Origin: Eledone cirrhosa
Lineage: Eukaryota; Mollusca; Cephalopoda; Octopoda; Eledonidae
NCBI GenBank assembly: GCA_964016885.1
Contig: OZ024743.1
Location: forward strand, 187,861,647 to 187,925,646
Direction of reading: 5' to 3'
DNA length: 64,000 nucleotides
Shown here: positions 52,872 to 63,119 of the stretch, in pieces
Numbering within the stretch: position 1 is the first letter of the stretch
How the letters are laid out: each line of letters starts with the position of its first letter
The notes under the pieces: generated by a model
Seen by the model: the letters and a program-made list of their open reading frames with translations, nothing else
Told to the model about the DNA's origin: nothing
Databases searched by the model: none
Position numbers and translations under genes: made by a program

Positions 52872-52924
52872 ACCCATGCAAGGGTGGAAGATGGACGTTT
52901 AACGATGATGATGATGATGATGAT
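52872..52924 (+). mobile_element. Isolated LINE A/B-type 3' tail
   Basis: 'cccatgcaagggtgg' hairpin, 'atggacgtttaacg', then GATG repeats. It is preceded by short decayed sequence from 52,835. Confidence 0.75.
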
Positions 52925-52927
52925 ACA

Positions 52928-53040
52928 TATATTTATTAAAATAACAGATTTGCTCTACGGTTCTTATATATTTGATATATATTTATTCTTATCGAGCCCT
53001 CTTTGGATTTTAGTCTTCAAATTTATTATTATTACTATAT
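52928..53040 (+). repeat. Dispersed repeat E, copy 2 (TA-flanked)
   Basis: Homologous to 44,562-44,700 in the same orientation, with an internal deletion of about 35 bp. Again it ends at a TA tract ('attactatatatatata'). Confidence 0.75.
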
Positions 53041-53059
53041 ATATATATATATAGTCATG

Positions 53060-53240
53060 GAGAGCTTGCCAAGCAAACAAGTAAAAAAAAACTTGGGAGG
53101 ACTCTTCATTCATATCATGGACATGACAACCTCCCTAGTGTTGGGGATCTACACTTTAAATGCACACACTACATGCTGTGAGGTGGTTGATGACAGGAAA
53201 GGCTTCCATTCATAGAAATTTTTCGAAAGAGTCAGGACAT
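53060..53240 (+). mobile_element. LINE-type 3' untranslated remnant
   Basis: The segment 'gacaacctccctagtg', 'tacatgctgtgaggtgg' and 'caggaaaggcttccattc' parallels the leader of the intact A element (about 46,060-46,140) and the 3' region of subfamily B. It is non-coding and decayed. Confidence 0.5.
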
Positions 53241-54012
53241 GAATACATACAAATTTCATAACTGTTCATCACATATTTGCCAGCCATCAGACATGTGGTA
53301 TGAATAGAAGAAAGAAAAAAATGAATCTAATATATCCTTCCCCTTTTAAAGACAGTTGAATGTGTAATACAAGGAGAGACTTAGTTGCTACTTTTAACAG
53401 ATTGAGTAACAACACAAAGACACCATCATTGTTGAGTTGTGTCTTCTTATAGTTGGCATTGGTGATGCGTGTTCTATTAAGTGCTGTAAAAACAAATAAC
53501 ATAACTGGTTCCTTCTATACAATAAGTGCAGCCATATTGATTTAAACATATAATAAAGAGTATAATAGGAATGGCTGTAAAGTTCTTTGACAACAAGAAT
53601 TTTAAAAAAAGACAATAATACCAACAGCATCAACAAATAATATCCAGAATCTAGTCAAATGATGGTATTAGATTATTGGATTTTTCTGTAAATTCGCAAT
53701 AGTTCTTGTAATTTCTTCTATCATTTAACCATAACCGTATTTATAATACTTTATATATAAGATGCATTATTTTATTTGTCTAGTTATCTGTTTATCTATT
53801 ATCTATTCATTCATTCATTTAATTTTTTTTAAACGTTTCCACAATATTCATGAAAAATAAACTAAAACTTTGTCTGATACTAAAAAGAAGCTTGTCTGCT
53901 GACATTTCACGTGGTAACCAAATCTGACATCATACTTACGCACATATATATTTTCAAACATATATGTATTGCATAAATGCACCATTGTTATGTGATGTGT
54001 ATATATATATAT
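53241..54012. other. AT-rich spacer, no gene seen
   Basis: Short frames at 53,287-53,636 have no recognisable domain. The right end is a TA run abutting the palindrome below. Confidence 0.4.
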
Positions 54013-54941
54013 ATATTGTTATATTTGGGGAGGGTCATATTTGCGTAATATTGCCAGAATTAATAACAGAACACACTCACTGTTTGGTTGGTTTTTGCTT
54101 CTCGCTGTCTTTTATATATATATATCTGCGATCTAACTTACTCGGTCCTCAATGTTGCCATTGACTGACCGGCGGTCAAAAATAATACAGATACAATATA
54201 GACAAACACATATATATATAGTTTACATAAATCTTTCGTTGCACATCTGCAACATCGTCAGTGGTGTTATATTCATTGTTCCTCCTGTTGTGTTGTATGT
54301 CTACGCCATTTTTTTTTTTGTTCAGTCCGTCTATATATTTATTTATTTATTTGCTTGTTTGTTTATCTTATTTTATTTTGTCTTCTTTGCGCATGCGTTT
54401 GCGTGTGTGATGTGTGACTAGTGTGTATAGTGTTGTGTCTGCTGGGTGACTAGTGTGTGTTTATGTGCTTGTGTATGTATTTATTTATCTTATTTTATTT
54501 AATTTAATTTACTTATTTATTTATACTTCTCTTAGGTCAGTGTTGTTTGTTTGGGTGTTGTTGTTGTTCCACTCATTCTTTCTGTTTAGCTTTGGTCTTC
54601 TAATTTCTATTTCACTGGCCTCTCTGATTTGCCTATCTGCTGGGTCATTCCTATGTTTAGATATTATTCTAATTTCTATGTTGTCTATGTTACCGTCATG
54701 ATGTTGTCTAGCATGTTCGTATAGTACTGACCCGTTTTTTCGTCCTTTTAGTTCCCCCCAGTGTTGGTCTATCCTTTCACCTATGCTACGAGCTGTCTCA
54801 CCTATGTATGTTGTTGTCGTGTTTCTGCAAGTACCCTCTGTACATCTTATGCTATAGACTACGTTTCTAGTTTTACAGTTTATCCGGGGGTTCACCTTAC
54901 ATATGATACATTTCCTATTGGTACAGTGGGTTTTCTTAAAA
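54013..54941 (-). mobile_element. Penelope-like element 3' fragment, left arm of palindrome
   Basis: This is the mirror copy of 54,945-55,873. Read on the minus strand it begins at the palindrome centre with the C-terminal part of a Penelope-like protein and ends in a 3' non-coding stretch with the 'gacgatgttgcagatgtg' motif, stopping in a TA tract at 54,013. Only one base difference from the right arm was noticed (54,096 against 55,790). Confidence 0.85.
54521..54937 (-). pseudogene. PLE GIY-YIG endonuclease domain fragment (left copy)
   Basis: In the parts compared, this is identical in translation to the right-arm copy. It is the C-terminal endonuclease of a Penelope-like retroelement, truncated at the palindrome centre, so the reverse transcriptase is missing. 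Motifs are described under the right copy. It cannot encode a complete element protein. Confidence 0.85.
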
Positions 54942-54944
54942 GGG

Positions 54945-55930
54945 TTTTAAGAAAACCCACTGTACCAATAGGAAATGTATCATATGTAAGGTGAACCCCC
55001 GGATAAACTGTAAAACTAGAAACGTAGTCTATAGCATAAGATGTACAGAGGGTACTTGCAGAAACACGACAACAACATACATAGGTGAGACAGCTCGTAG
55101 CATAGGTGAAAGGATAGACCAACACTGGGGGGAACTAAAAGGACGAAAAAACGGGTCAGTACTATACGAACATGCTAGACAACATCATGACGGTAACATA
55201 GACAACATAGAAATTAGAATAATATCTAAACATAGGAATGACCCAGCAGATAGGCAAATCAGAGAGGCCAGTGAAATAGAAATTAGAAGACCAAAGCTAA
55301 ACAGAAAGAATGAGTGGAACAACAACAACACCCAAACAAACAACACTGACCTAAGAGAAGTATAAATAAATAAGTAAATTAAATTAAATAAAATAAGATA
55401 AATAAATACATACACAAGCACATAAACACACACTAGTCACCCAGCAGACACAACACTATACACACTAGTCACACATCACACACGCAAACGCATGCGCAAA
55501 GAAGACAAAATAAAATAAGATAAACAAACAAGCAAATAAATAAATAAATATATAGACGGACTGAACAAAAAAAAAAATGGCGTAGACATACAACACAACA
55601 GGAGGAACAATGAATATAACACCACTGACGATGTTGCAGATGTGCAACGAAAGATTTATGTAAACTATATATATATGTGTTTGTCTATATTGTATCTGTA
55701 TTATTTTTGACCGCCGGTCAGTCAATGGCAACATTGAGGACCGAGTAAGTTAGATCGCAGATATATATATATAAAAGACAGCGAGAAGCGAAAACCAACC
55801 AAACAGTGAGTGTGTTCTGTTATTAATTCTGGCAATATTACGCAAATATGACCCTCCCCAAATATAACAATATCTGTTTCGACACACGATTTCATATAAA
55901 AAACCTCGCAAAACTAATTCATCGCCGCTA
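54945..55930 (+). mobile_element. Penelope-like element 3' fragment, right arm plus terminal extension
   Basis: The arm proper is 54,945-55,873. A further 55-60 bp ('ctgtttcgacacacgatt', 'cctcgcaaaactaattc') continue beyond the mirrored part to about 55,930 and may be the true 3' end of the element, missing from the left arm. The 3' region contains 'gacgatgttgcagatgtg' (about 55,627-55,644), a hallmark I associate with cephalopod Penelope-type 3' ends by pattern only. Confidence 0.8.
54949..55365 (+). pseudogene. PLE GIY-YIG endonuclease domain fragment (right copy)
   Basis: The frame is open from the palindrome centre to a stop at 55,365; no real start codon is present because the 5' part is gone. 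It begins with a Cys-rich linker (C-x5-C-x2-C in 'CTNRKCIICK', then another Cys). The GIY-YIG domain follows: 'VVYSIRC' and 'YIGETARSIGERIDQH' hold the paired Tyr motifs and the conserved Arg and His, and 'EASEIEIRRPKLN' carries the C-terminal Glu and the KP-x-LN-like end. The tail is Asn-rich. In Penelope-like elements this domain nicks target DNA next to a telomerase-related reverse transcriptase, which is absent here. Confidence 0.85.
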
Positions 55931-56009
55931 TATATATATATATATACATATATAAGTTTATCTATCTATCTATGTACCTATCTCTCTGTGTCTCTCTACC
56001 TGTCTGTCT
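55931..56009. repeat. TA and TCTA/TCTG simple repeats
   Basis: TA run followed by 'tatctatctatctatg' and TCTC/TGTC variants. Confidence 0.85.
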
Positions 56010-57097
56010 GTAACAATGTTGGGTAGGCAAGTAGCTATATTGTTGACAGAGAAATGAATAAAGTAATTGAGGTATTTAGAATATGTGGTAGAAGGATCAA
56101 GCTTTGACGGGTGATAAGTAATGCTATGTCTTCTCCAATGCAATCAGGAGTGAATGATGAGTAAAAGACCATTTCTTTGAGTTCCTTTTGCACAATATTT
56201 TTTTATAACAATGATAGTGACCTCATTATCATGGACGATGGTTTTAATAGACATGTTGGGCAGAACTGGGATGGCTACTCAGGTGTACATGGTGTCTATG
56301 GATATGGTATGAAGTGTGAGGAGAGATCAAGTCTCGAGGAACTTTGTGATGCAAATACCTTAACCATTTGCAATGGGAAAGACAGATGGTTGTGAATACA
56401 AGTTCATTGTTGGAGAAGAAGTTACCACTCAAGATAGACTAGTGATTAATGACTTCAGAGTTAGAACTAGATGGACTTAGTTACTGAAGTCATCTGGAGA
56501 AAGAAAGTATGAAAACTGAAAGATCCTGCTAAACATGGGATACGAAAGGTTCTACAGTATGTGCATCACTATGAGAATGAGGAGGATGGTAATGAACAAG
56601 AGGAAGGAGAAAAGAAGGTGGAAGAGATACAGACCTATGATAAAGAGGACAATTGTGCTTTTCTGGGAGATAACCTGTACCAGGCTATGGACAAGATCTG
56701 TAGTTGGACAAAAGGTGACATTAGAGGTGGAACAATACAGTAAATGGAGCCATAAAAGCTCTGTCTATACTACTATTGCAAACCATGTATAGAGATGCTA
56801 ACAGAAAAGTGGCAATGGGTTCAGAGAAAAAAATAGTAGGCCGGTAAGTAGTGTTCATTAAGGATCAGTGCTCAGCCTGTTCTGTTTATTATAGTTCTTT
56901 GTACCATAACAGAAACGTTTAAGATTGGCTGTCCATGGGATCTTCTGGAAACTGTTGACCTAACACTTACCTGAGTTTGCAAAACACGTAGGATCTTTAC
57001 CTGATTTATCACATAATGCGATAACTCATCTAACCCATGCAAGCATGGGAAATGGACGTTAATCGATGATGATGATGAGGAGGAGAATAATGATGAC

Positions 57098-57129
<32 letters not shown>

Positions 57130-57140
57130 GGGTGATGATT
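56010..57140 (+). pseudogene. LINE-A-related copy with large internal deletion
   Basis: Broken frames match the endonuclease of the intact A protein: 'IIMDDGFNRHVGQNWDGYSG' in outline at about 56,228-56,285 aligns with residues 141-160, and 'LCDANTLTICN' with 181-191. The linker region follows ('GDNLYQAMDKICSWTKG' against 'RDNLLQATDETCGWSRA'). Most of the reverse transcriptase is lost; a short piece ('gatcagtgctcagcctg', 'ggctgtccatgggatc') remains near 56,860-56,950. The 3' end is the hairpin 'cccatgcaagcatggg' and a long GATG tract. It is more diverged than the A copies at 45 and 46 kb. Confidence 0.8.
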
Positions 57141-58353
57141 ACCTGAATCTTTTTAACTCAGGTCTTATTTTGGCTACTATGCTTTTGAAGTACCCTATTT
57201 CACTGCTAAACAGCTTAATTAGGTTGCAAAAGCTATCAACTACGTCTCTAAAATCTTCCTTAGATTGAGAAGTATTTATTTCATTAGTCTTCTAACATTT
57301 TCTACTTACTCCTTTTCTGTGTATCAAGCATGGCCAGTTCTATGAATGTAGCAGGCTCCTATCCCTTTTCCTACTTATTAAAACTTTTATCTTTGCTTAA
57401 TTTTTTGTTTCTACATCTGAAATTTCTATGCTAAATCTTGTCTGATACTTTATTTATCAACCATGAAAGGGAGAAAAGCAAATGTGAGCTTGTCAGGATT
57501 ATATGCTGAGTCAATTCACTATCTGTGTTATGATACACTTAACAAATATGCACATATGCATATATACACACACACATACATATGCATAACATACAAACAC
57601 ATAACACACATGCAAAACACACAAAACACACACACATATACATGCACACATACACAAACACACACATATATAGCACACGCATAATATATGCACATATAGT
57701 ACACACATAACACATACAAACACAATACAAACACAGATGCACACCACATACACACAAACATTTCTCCTTCATTTTCTCTTTCTTCTCGAATCCCCCCCCC
57801 CCCCCATCTTGTCATAATTCCTTCAAACATCTCTCAATCTTTACTGTCTTACTTGTAGTCTTTCTTTCTCTTTTCTCCTCAGTCTCAACTTCTTGTATAT
57901 TGCCTCCATGTGAGACACAAGAAAATTAATAATTTTCAGCTTATTTGTGTATAGTATTCACTCCATAATATACATTGCCAGTTATCAGTAATTGAATAAT
58001 TGACAAAATAATGCTTATGTATAAATGTCATGATTTATTACAATGCATAGGAAAAGGAGTGTTTAGTTAGATTTATTATAATTTCTATATAAAATACACT
58101 GAAGATGTTCACTTTCAAATCAAGTAACGTTTGAACATTTTTTTCTGTTTTAATCAGGAGAGTAGTGTTCAGGATCGTTTTCAAGGTTTCCATGACAGGG
58201 AGTAAGGAGAAATGGAAGTATCCTCAAACCAGAAATGTGGCACAAATCCTTGCAGCAGAGTTGACGCCATTAAAGGTATTTACTGGAGTTAAACCTGAAA
58301 TTTGAAAACAGAATGTAAAACACTTGATCAAGTACAATACAACATCTCATCCA
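57141..58353. other. AT-rich spacer with CA microsatellite and poly-C
   Basis: No gene is supported. An ACAC/ATAC-rich microsatellite spans about 57,555-57,765, giving spurious V/C/Y-rich antisense frames, and a 14-C run lies at 57,792-57,805. The rest is AT-rich. Confidence 0.6.
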
Positions 58354-58564
58354 ATGCTGTAATAATTGTTTCTACTTTAGGCACAAGGCCAGCAATCACC
58401 CAGTGCATTACTGGTACTTTATTTTATCGACCCCGTAAGGATGAAAGGCAAAGTCAACCTCGGCGGGATTTGAACTCAGATCATAAAGGGACGTAACTAT
58501 GCTGGAAAGCATGGCGTCCGACCCTCTACCGATACTCCCAATCCACTGCCATGCTGTAATAATT
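58354..58564 (-). mobile_element. Cephalopod tRNA-derived SINE with 14-bp target duplication
   Basis: The SINE body is 58,368-58,550 on the minus strand. The B-box-like GTTCAAATCC is the complement of 'ggatttgaac' at 58,466-58,475; the body then runs into the 'cggggtcgataaaataaag' segment and a tail 'aaagtagaaac'. It is flanked by the direct repeat 'atgctgtaataatt' at 58,354-58,367 and 58,551-58,564. Family recognition is by sequence memory of octopus SINEs. The body is nearly identical to the copy at 62.9 kb, so it is recent. Confidence 0.88.
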
Positions 58565-59309
58565 TCACCAAACTACCATTGGTATTTTACTAATGTATGC
58601 CATACACCTTCTTAAAGACATATATTCATACTTTTCGAAAAAATCAAGATATACATGCGATTGGTTTGTTACTGAAAAGCAAAGAATGGATTTTTAAAAC
58701 CATCTAACGTTTTTATTACATACTTTTTCTGGAAAAAAAAAACATTCTTCAAATTTTTATGTTTTGAGCATCAGGCATTCAGCATTTAAGCAATTTTTAT
58801 TGATTTTTAAAACAATTTAATCAGAATTTTAAAACATAACACTTTGAATTTTCAGAAGGAGAAAAAGCATTTGAAAACACTTCATCTTATATTTTGTACA
58901 TCATTTTGGAGGATATAAATTGTGTTAACACAATATGTAAACAGTAACTGTAAATAGTAAGAATTTCTGTCTAGTTAAAAAAAAAAAATAGTGTTTTATT
59001 TATTATTTCATATCAACAATTATGAACCATAATTTTGCTGTATTTAGACAGACAATTATTGATAAGATCTCTGATGTGGTCATACTTATGAAATATGAGG
59101 GACATTTAATGTAGCATGTATAACAACAAGTGTTTTAGAGTTATTGTCTCTGGTAAAGTAAGTATTAGTCATGTAGGCCACACGATAGGTTTCATATCTG
59201 CCATGGGGACTTATTTAGTTCATGTTTTATAACCAGTTGTCCTTCCTGGTGCCAACTTTTATGCAACACAGAGCAGAAACCATACATTTCAATTTATAAG
59301 TTGCATCAG
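58565..59309. other. AT-rich spacer, no gene seen
   Basis: No supported ORF or repeat element. Confidence 0.45.
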
Positions 59310-59500
59310 TAAATAATTTGTACCCACTTTGTGCTGCATCTGAGGCAAAAACCAAACTATTCATCAGCTAGCTTAGACTCGACAATCTTCCTGCACCTCT
59401 TTGCCAGACAACTAGCATAGACTTTACCTTAATAAGGAGATCCCTCTGTAATTGGAGCAATCACTCTCGTCTCCGTTTTGGAAAATTGGAATTACCTATT
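59310..59500 (-). pseudogene. LINE-D fragment (RT fingers region)
   Basis: On the minus strand it reads, with frame breaks, 'VIPIFQNGDESDCSNYRGIS', then 'KIVESKLADE'-like and 'FGFCLRCST'-like sequence. This parallels 61,555-61,735 of the D copy ('IITIFKKAGKREYSNYRGIF', 'ADE', 'CGFCPGCSTAN'). It is a short, decayed internal piece. Confidence 0.65.
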
Positions 59501-59629
59501 CTGAAAAATAATAACAATTTTGAGATGCAACAGAAAAGATTTTCTTGAGTTATGCAGATGTTTTCAAACAAGTTTGCTGTTACAAAGCCAAATATCTGGT
59601 TTACTTTAATGTATTTTTATCTTTATATT

Positions 59630-59737
59630 TGTATTGCTTGATAGATTACAAAATTTAACCATGAGTTACATGTTTTTAACAACTTCATCTTTCTTATATA
59701 ACTCATGGTTAAATTTTGTAATCTATCAAGCAATACA
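59630..59737. repeat. Perfect inverted repeat, 39-bp arms, 30-bp loop
   Basis: The arm 59,630-59,668 ('tgtattgcttgatagatt' outward end) is exactly complementary to 59,699-59,737. The loop is AT-rich. No coding content. Perfect arms imply either a young foldback element or a templated repair or replication event. Confidence 0.9.
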
Positions 59738-60384
59738 CATTTTGCTTTTGATTCCATAACTCTGGAAGGATTTCAACATACTTTGCTTCAAGAAATAAGT
59801 TTCAATGTTGTGTAACATATATGTTTTTCAGACAGACATTCTACTAAAGATATTATGTCCTGAGGAGTATAAAGATAATCACAAATGAATGTAGTGGAGG
59901 CTATAAATAAAAACTACTAGAAGATGATTTGTGTATGTAACATTCAGTAATGGGATTTAAAGAATATTATCTTCCATTTATGTCTTTTATCATAAGCATT
60001 GTTATACATAATGGCATTGTATGTTGCTGAACATTTCAGCTCATGTTAAATACATTTTCTTATCTTTGCAATGGTATTTCTTTTGAGAAATTAAAGGACG
60101 AACAAGATGTTTGTACACTTAAGAGTGTATTAAGCTCTTAGTAAGATGAATATGTGATTTGATTTCATTTTCCCATGAAAAACATTTCAGATTGCTTCAC
60201 AAACTTTGATCGTGGGTTTAGCAATAATTAACAGATTTCAGAAGAGTGGGTTCCACCAGCCTAAAGTACTTTTGATATATAATATAAAAATGAAATATCT
60301 ATTGATGTCTCAATAGGGGCATTTTAATTGCATTCTTCTTCTTATTCTTCTTATTCTTCACCATGTTATAATTCCCACTTATTC
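59738..60384. other. AT-rich spacer, no gene seen
   Basis: A (TTCTTA)n-like run lies near 60,335-60,358. Nothing else is supported. Confidence 0.45.
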
Positions 60385-61139
60385 CTAAGAGGGTTGTGGG
60401 GGAAGAGTCCTCAGACACTCCTTCCAGCAGGTACTGTCAGAAGCAATCATCTCCATCTGATCTGAATGAATCCCAAAGCGAGAGCAGACAAGCTCATGGA
60501 TGTTACCCAACCATCTTGCTTGGGGTCTACCCCTGGGTCTCCTGCCAGTTGGTTTAGCCCATAAAACCTGTCCAGCAATTCTTTCCTGAGACATTCTAAC
60601 CACATACCAATAGTATCGGAGCTGTGATCTCTCAATTTGGAAAAGTAGTGGCTCTACCTGAAGTGACTCTCTGATCTCTGAGCTATGCACTTTATTGAGT
60701 AACATTACTCCAAAAACTCTTTCGAGGAACCCCCTTTCGACTGCTTGTATTTGTGATCATATTCTTTTGCACCTAGCTCTCTTCTTCTGATTGCCAAATG
60801 CTGAAGCTGATGCATTATTGCACCAGCTCCTGCAATTGTTGTAAATGGAGAACACAGCCCTGAGATACTTGAATCTACATCTGCTTCAGTGGAACTCCAT
60901 TCACATGTAGAGTGCACTGTACAGGCTTCCTTGAAGGACACATGTCTCAGTTTTCACAGCACTGATTTTCATTCTAGCCATGCAGCACTCGTCATCAAAC
61001 CTATTGAATGCAAGCTGGAGATCACCTTCTGTCATGGTAAGTGACACCATGTCGTCTACAAATTCCAGGTGAATGATTTCACATCCATCAGTCATTATAC
61101 CACTTCCAACCCGGCTGCGATTGTCAATCCTGTTCATGA
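60385..61139 (-). pseudogene. LINE-D, RT catalytic region to C-terminus
   Basis: The minus-strand frames 61,329-60,901, 60,941-60,705 and 60,705-60,385 are the 3' half of a LINE ORF. They contain 'LFLFMIFMNRIDNRS', the palm box 'LEFVDDMVSLTMTEGDLQ' with both catalytic Asp but FV in place of YA, 'MKISAVKTETCVL', a broken middle, then 'RESLQVEPLLFQIERSQLRY' in outline and 'QVLWAKPTGRRPRGRPQARW'. Stops and frameshifts separate the segments. The 5' half of the same element lies immediately to the right in the opposite orientation. Confidence 0.8.
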
Positions 61140-61153
61140 AAATCATGAACAGG
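61129..61153. repeat. Palindromic inversion junction of LINE-D
   Basis: 'cctgttcatga', AAA and 'tcatgaacagg' form an 11-bp inverted repeat exactly where the minus-strand 3' half meets the plus-strand 5' half. Confidence 0.8.
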
Positions 61154-61788
61154 AAAAGTGACTTTAGTTCAACAAAGAAAGTGTTTTGGCAGACTATCTT
61201 CCGACTTTGTAGTAAGAAATCCTTCTCTACTCTTGCTATCAGGAATACATCTGGGATTCTCCTGTCTTCAGAGAGGTGCATCCTTGCGAGGTGGAGAGAA
61301 TACTTTGCTAATGTCATAAGCCTGATCACAACAACAGCATCTTCTGATGTATATGAGGCACATCTTGAAGAAGTGACTAATCACACTGAGGTCACAAAAG
61401 CGGTTAAAGAGCTCAAATGTGGCAATGTCATCGGGGAAGATGAAATCTGGTCTGAGATATTAAATGCCTTAAATAGAGAAGATATTCTCTGACTAACTTG
61501 TGTGTACCTGGTGGCCTGGGCCTCTGAAAAGGCACCTAAGCAATGGCAAGTGGGAATGATAATCACAATTTTCAAAAAGGCAGGCAAGAGAGAGTATTCC
61601 AATTACAGAGGGATTTTCTTGTTAAGCCTCCCCAGTAAAATCTATGCTAAGTGTTTGGCAAAAAGATATAGGGAGATTGTCGAGTTCAAGCTAGCTGATG
61701 AATAATGTGGTTTTTGCCCTGGATGCAGTACAGCCAACCACACTACAACAGGTCTTCAAGAATCGTGGGAGTTTAGAGAATTGGTCAC
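61143..61788 (+). pseudogene. LINE-D, inverted 5' segment (linker and RT fingers)
   Basis: Plus-strand frames 61,073-61,492 and 61,502-61,705 hold 'STKKVFWQTIFRLCSKKSFS', 'NTSGILLSSERCILARWREY', 'VKELKCGNVIGEDEIWSEIL', then after a stop 'VAWASEKAPKQWQVGMIITI' and 'REYSNYRGIFLLSLPSKIYA'; a further stop precedes 'CGFCPGCSTANHTTTGLQES'. This is the region upstream of the palm motifs found on the opposite strand to the left. The order fits a 5' inversion. It breaks at about 61,788 and resumes at about 62,321. Confidence 0.8.
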
Positions 61789-62320
61789 AGGGTTATTTAC
61801 TTTGGTAAACGCCACTGCAGGCCAACCACTAATTAAATTCGATACAGATATAATAAGGTTAACAAACTTACTCGTGAGTGAACTGACGGAGAGCCGGTCG
61901 CCAAATAATCAGCACGGTAAATTAAATGTTATTGAGACACGAGTAACATAATAATGATGTCAACAGCAGAAATTAGAGATGAAATGGATGTTTATTTTTG
62001 TTGTAGCACAAATAATGTTGGTTAACTTGTATGGTTGAAGTTACACATAAAAAGTGAGGTTACAAAAGGGAATGTGTCATTGCGCCGGAAAGTCGGCAGG
62101 TTAAGGTGCAAAATCTCACCGTCACATGTACGTGTTGCTGGTTCGAAGTCCCAGGTGCGAGAGAGAGATTTTCTTCAAATCTTCGCGGGTAATTTCTCTC
62201 TCAGGACGCGTAGGGATACATCCTCTTCTGCTGGCGCTGATTGGCTGAGCTGAGCCAAATCACGCACAGAGAATGCATGTGAGCCCGCGGAATGTAGGTC
62301 ACTACAGGAGTATTGTTAAG
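61789..62320. mobile_element. 0.53-kb insertion of different composition within LINE-D
   Basis: This segment splits the LINE-D reading. The right half (about 62,050-62,300) is clearly more GC-rich than its surroundings and holds 'ggttcgaagtccc' (62,140-62,152), a tRNA B-box-like motif, followed by GA-rich sequence. On the minus strand it starts near 'tgtagtgacctacattc' and contains AATAAA. 'ggtcac' occurs at both edges (61,783-61,788 and 62,297-62,302). Candidates are a solo LTR or a tRNA-headed SINE. Neither ends nor target duplication are certain. Confidence 0.45.
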
Positions 62321-62510
62321 AGGTATATTCTTGTTTTGTAGACCTCTAAAAGGCATATGAACTCATTCCTCGGGACCTGCTGGAGAAGGTTATGCAGGAT
62401 ATGGGACCGATGGTTGGCTTCTTGCTGCCCTCATGTCTCTATATGAATGCAGAAGTATTTGTGTTCGGACAAATGGCACTTATTCAAAACCATTTAATAC
62501 ATAATATTAA
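62321..62510 (+). pseudogene. LINE-D continuation after the insertion
   Basis: The frame 'CFVDL-KAYELIPRDLLEKV' (one stop inside) at about 62,330-62,390 is the RT palm motif with the first catalytic Asp, followed by 'MQDMGPMVGFLLPSCLYMNA'. It is the expected next block after the 'FCPGCSTAN' segment on the left of the insertion. Confidence 0.7.
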
Positions 62511-62899
62511 TACTTAGAATATACATGGTTCCCAATATTTTGATACATGGATTCAAAGCAATCATAAATCAACAAAACAAATAAATCATTTGTTGGTTGA
62601 GAATCTTTCACTTTAACAATCTTTGTTTCGATTGGTCCACCTCTTTAATTTCTATTAGTACTTTCATTACCCTTTTTTTTTTCTCTTTGTCTTCCTGAAT
62701 TATAAAGTTGTGTCAGTCTTGATTTTTATAGGTAATCTTGAATTCCACATCATAATTATCATCATTAACATCATTGTTTAATGTCCATTCTTGCTACTAA
62801 CTTTGAGAGTTAGAATTATAGGATTTTTTACCATCATTATTGTGAAATGAATATGAAATAAACTAGATACGATTGTACACTTGAAGTTTGTTTTAAATT
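62511..62899. other. AT-rich spacer with a minus-strand LINE-like tail
   Basis: No gene is seen. At about 62,751-62,800 the complement reads 'aatggacattaaacaatga' and ATG-like repeats, a decayed A/B-type 3' tail on the minus strand. Confidence 0.5.
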
Positions 62900-63119
62900 A
62901 TTTTTCTACAAAATAATTGTTTCTACCTTAGGCACAAGGCCAGCAATTACCCAGTGCATTACTGGTACTTTATTTTATCGACCCCGTAAGGATGAAAGGC
63001 AAAGTCAACCTTGGCGGGATTTGAACTCAGATCGTAAAGGGACGTAACTATGCTGGAAAGCATGGCGTCCGACCCTCTACCGATACTGCCAATCCACCAC
63101 CATTTTTCTACAAAATAAT
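62900..63119 (-). mobile_element. Cephalopod tRNA-derived SINE with 18-bp target duplication
   Basis: Nearly identical to the copy at 58.4 kb and in the same orientation. The flanking direct repeat 'atttttctacaaaataat' is at 62,900-62,917 and 63,102-63,119. The B-box complement 'ggatttgaac' is at about 63,018-63,027. An intact duplication and high similarity indicate recent insertion. Confidence 0.9.

Noticed and set aside
54152..54421. 89-aa ORFs in the palindrome arms (54,152-54,421 and its mirror)
   Set aside because: These are antisense to the non-coding 3' end of the Penelope-like element, low in complexity, and mirrored only because the arms are.
57511..57830. Cys/Val/Tyr-rich antisense ORFs of 77-100 aa
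   Set aside because: They are translations of the ACAC/ATAC microsatellite and poly-C run.
58460..58480. Possible tRNA gene (B-box GTTCAAATCC)
   Set aside because: The box is part of a dispersed tRNA-derived SINE; no cloverleaf with paired acceptor and anticodon stems can be formed around it.
62130..62160. Possible tRNA gene around GGTTCGAAGTCC
   Set aside because: The arms next to the loop do not pair properly and no acceptor stem is found.
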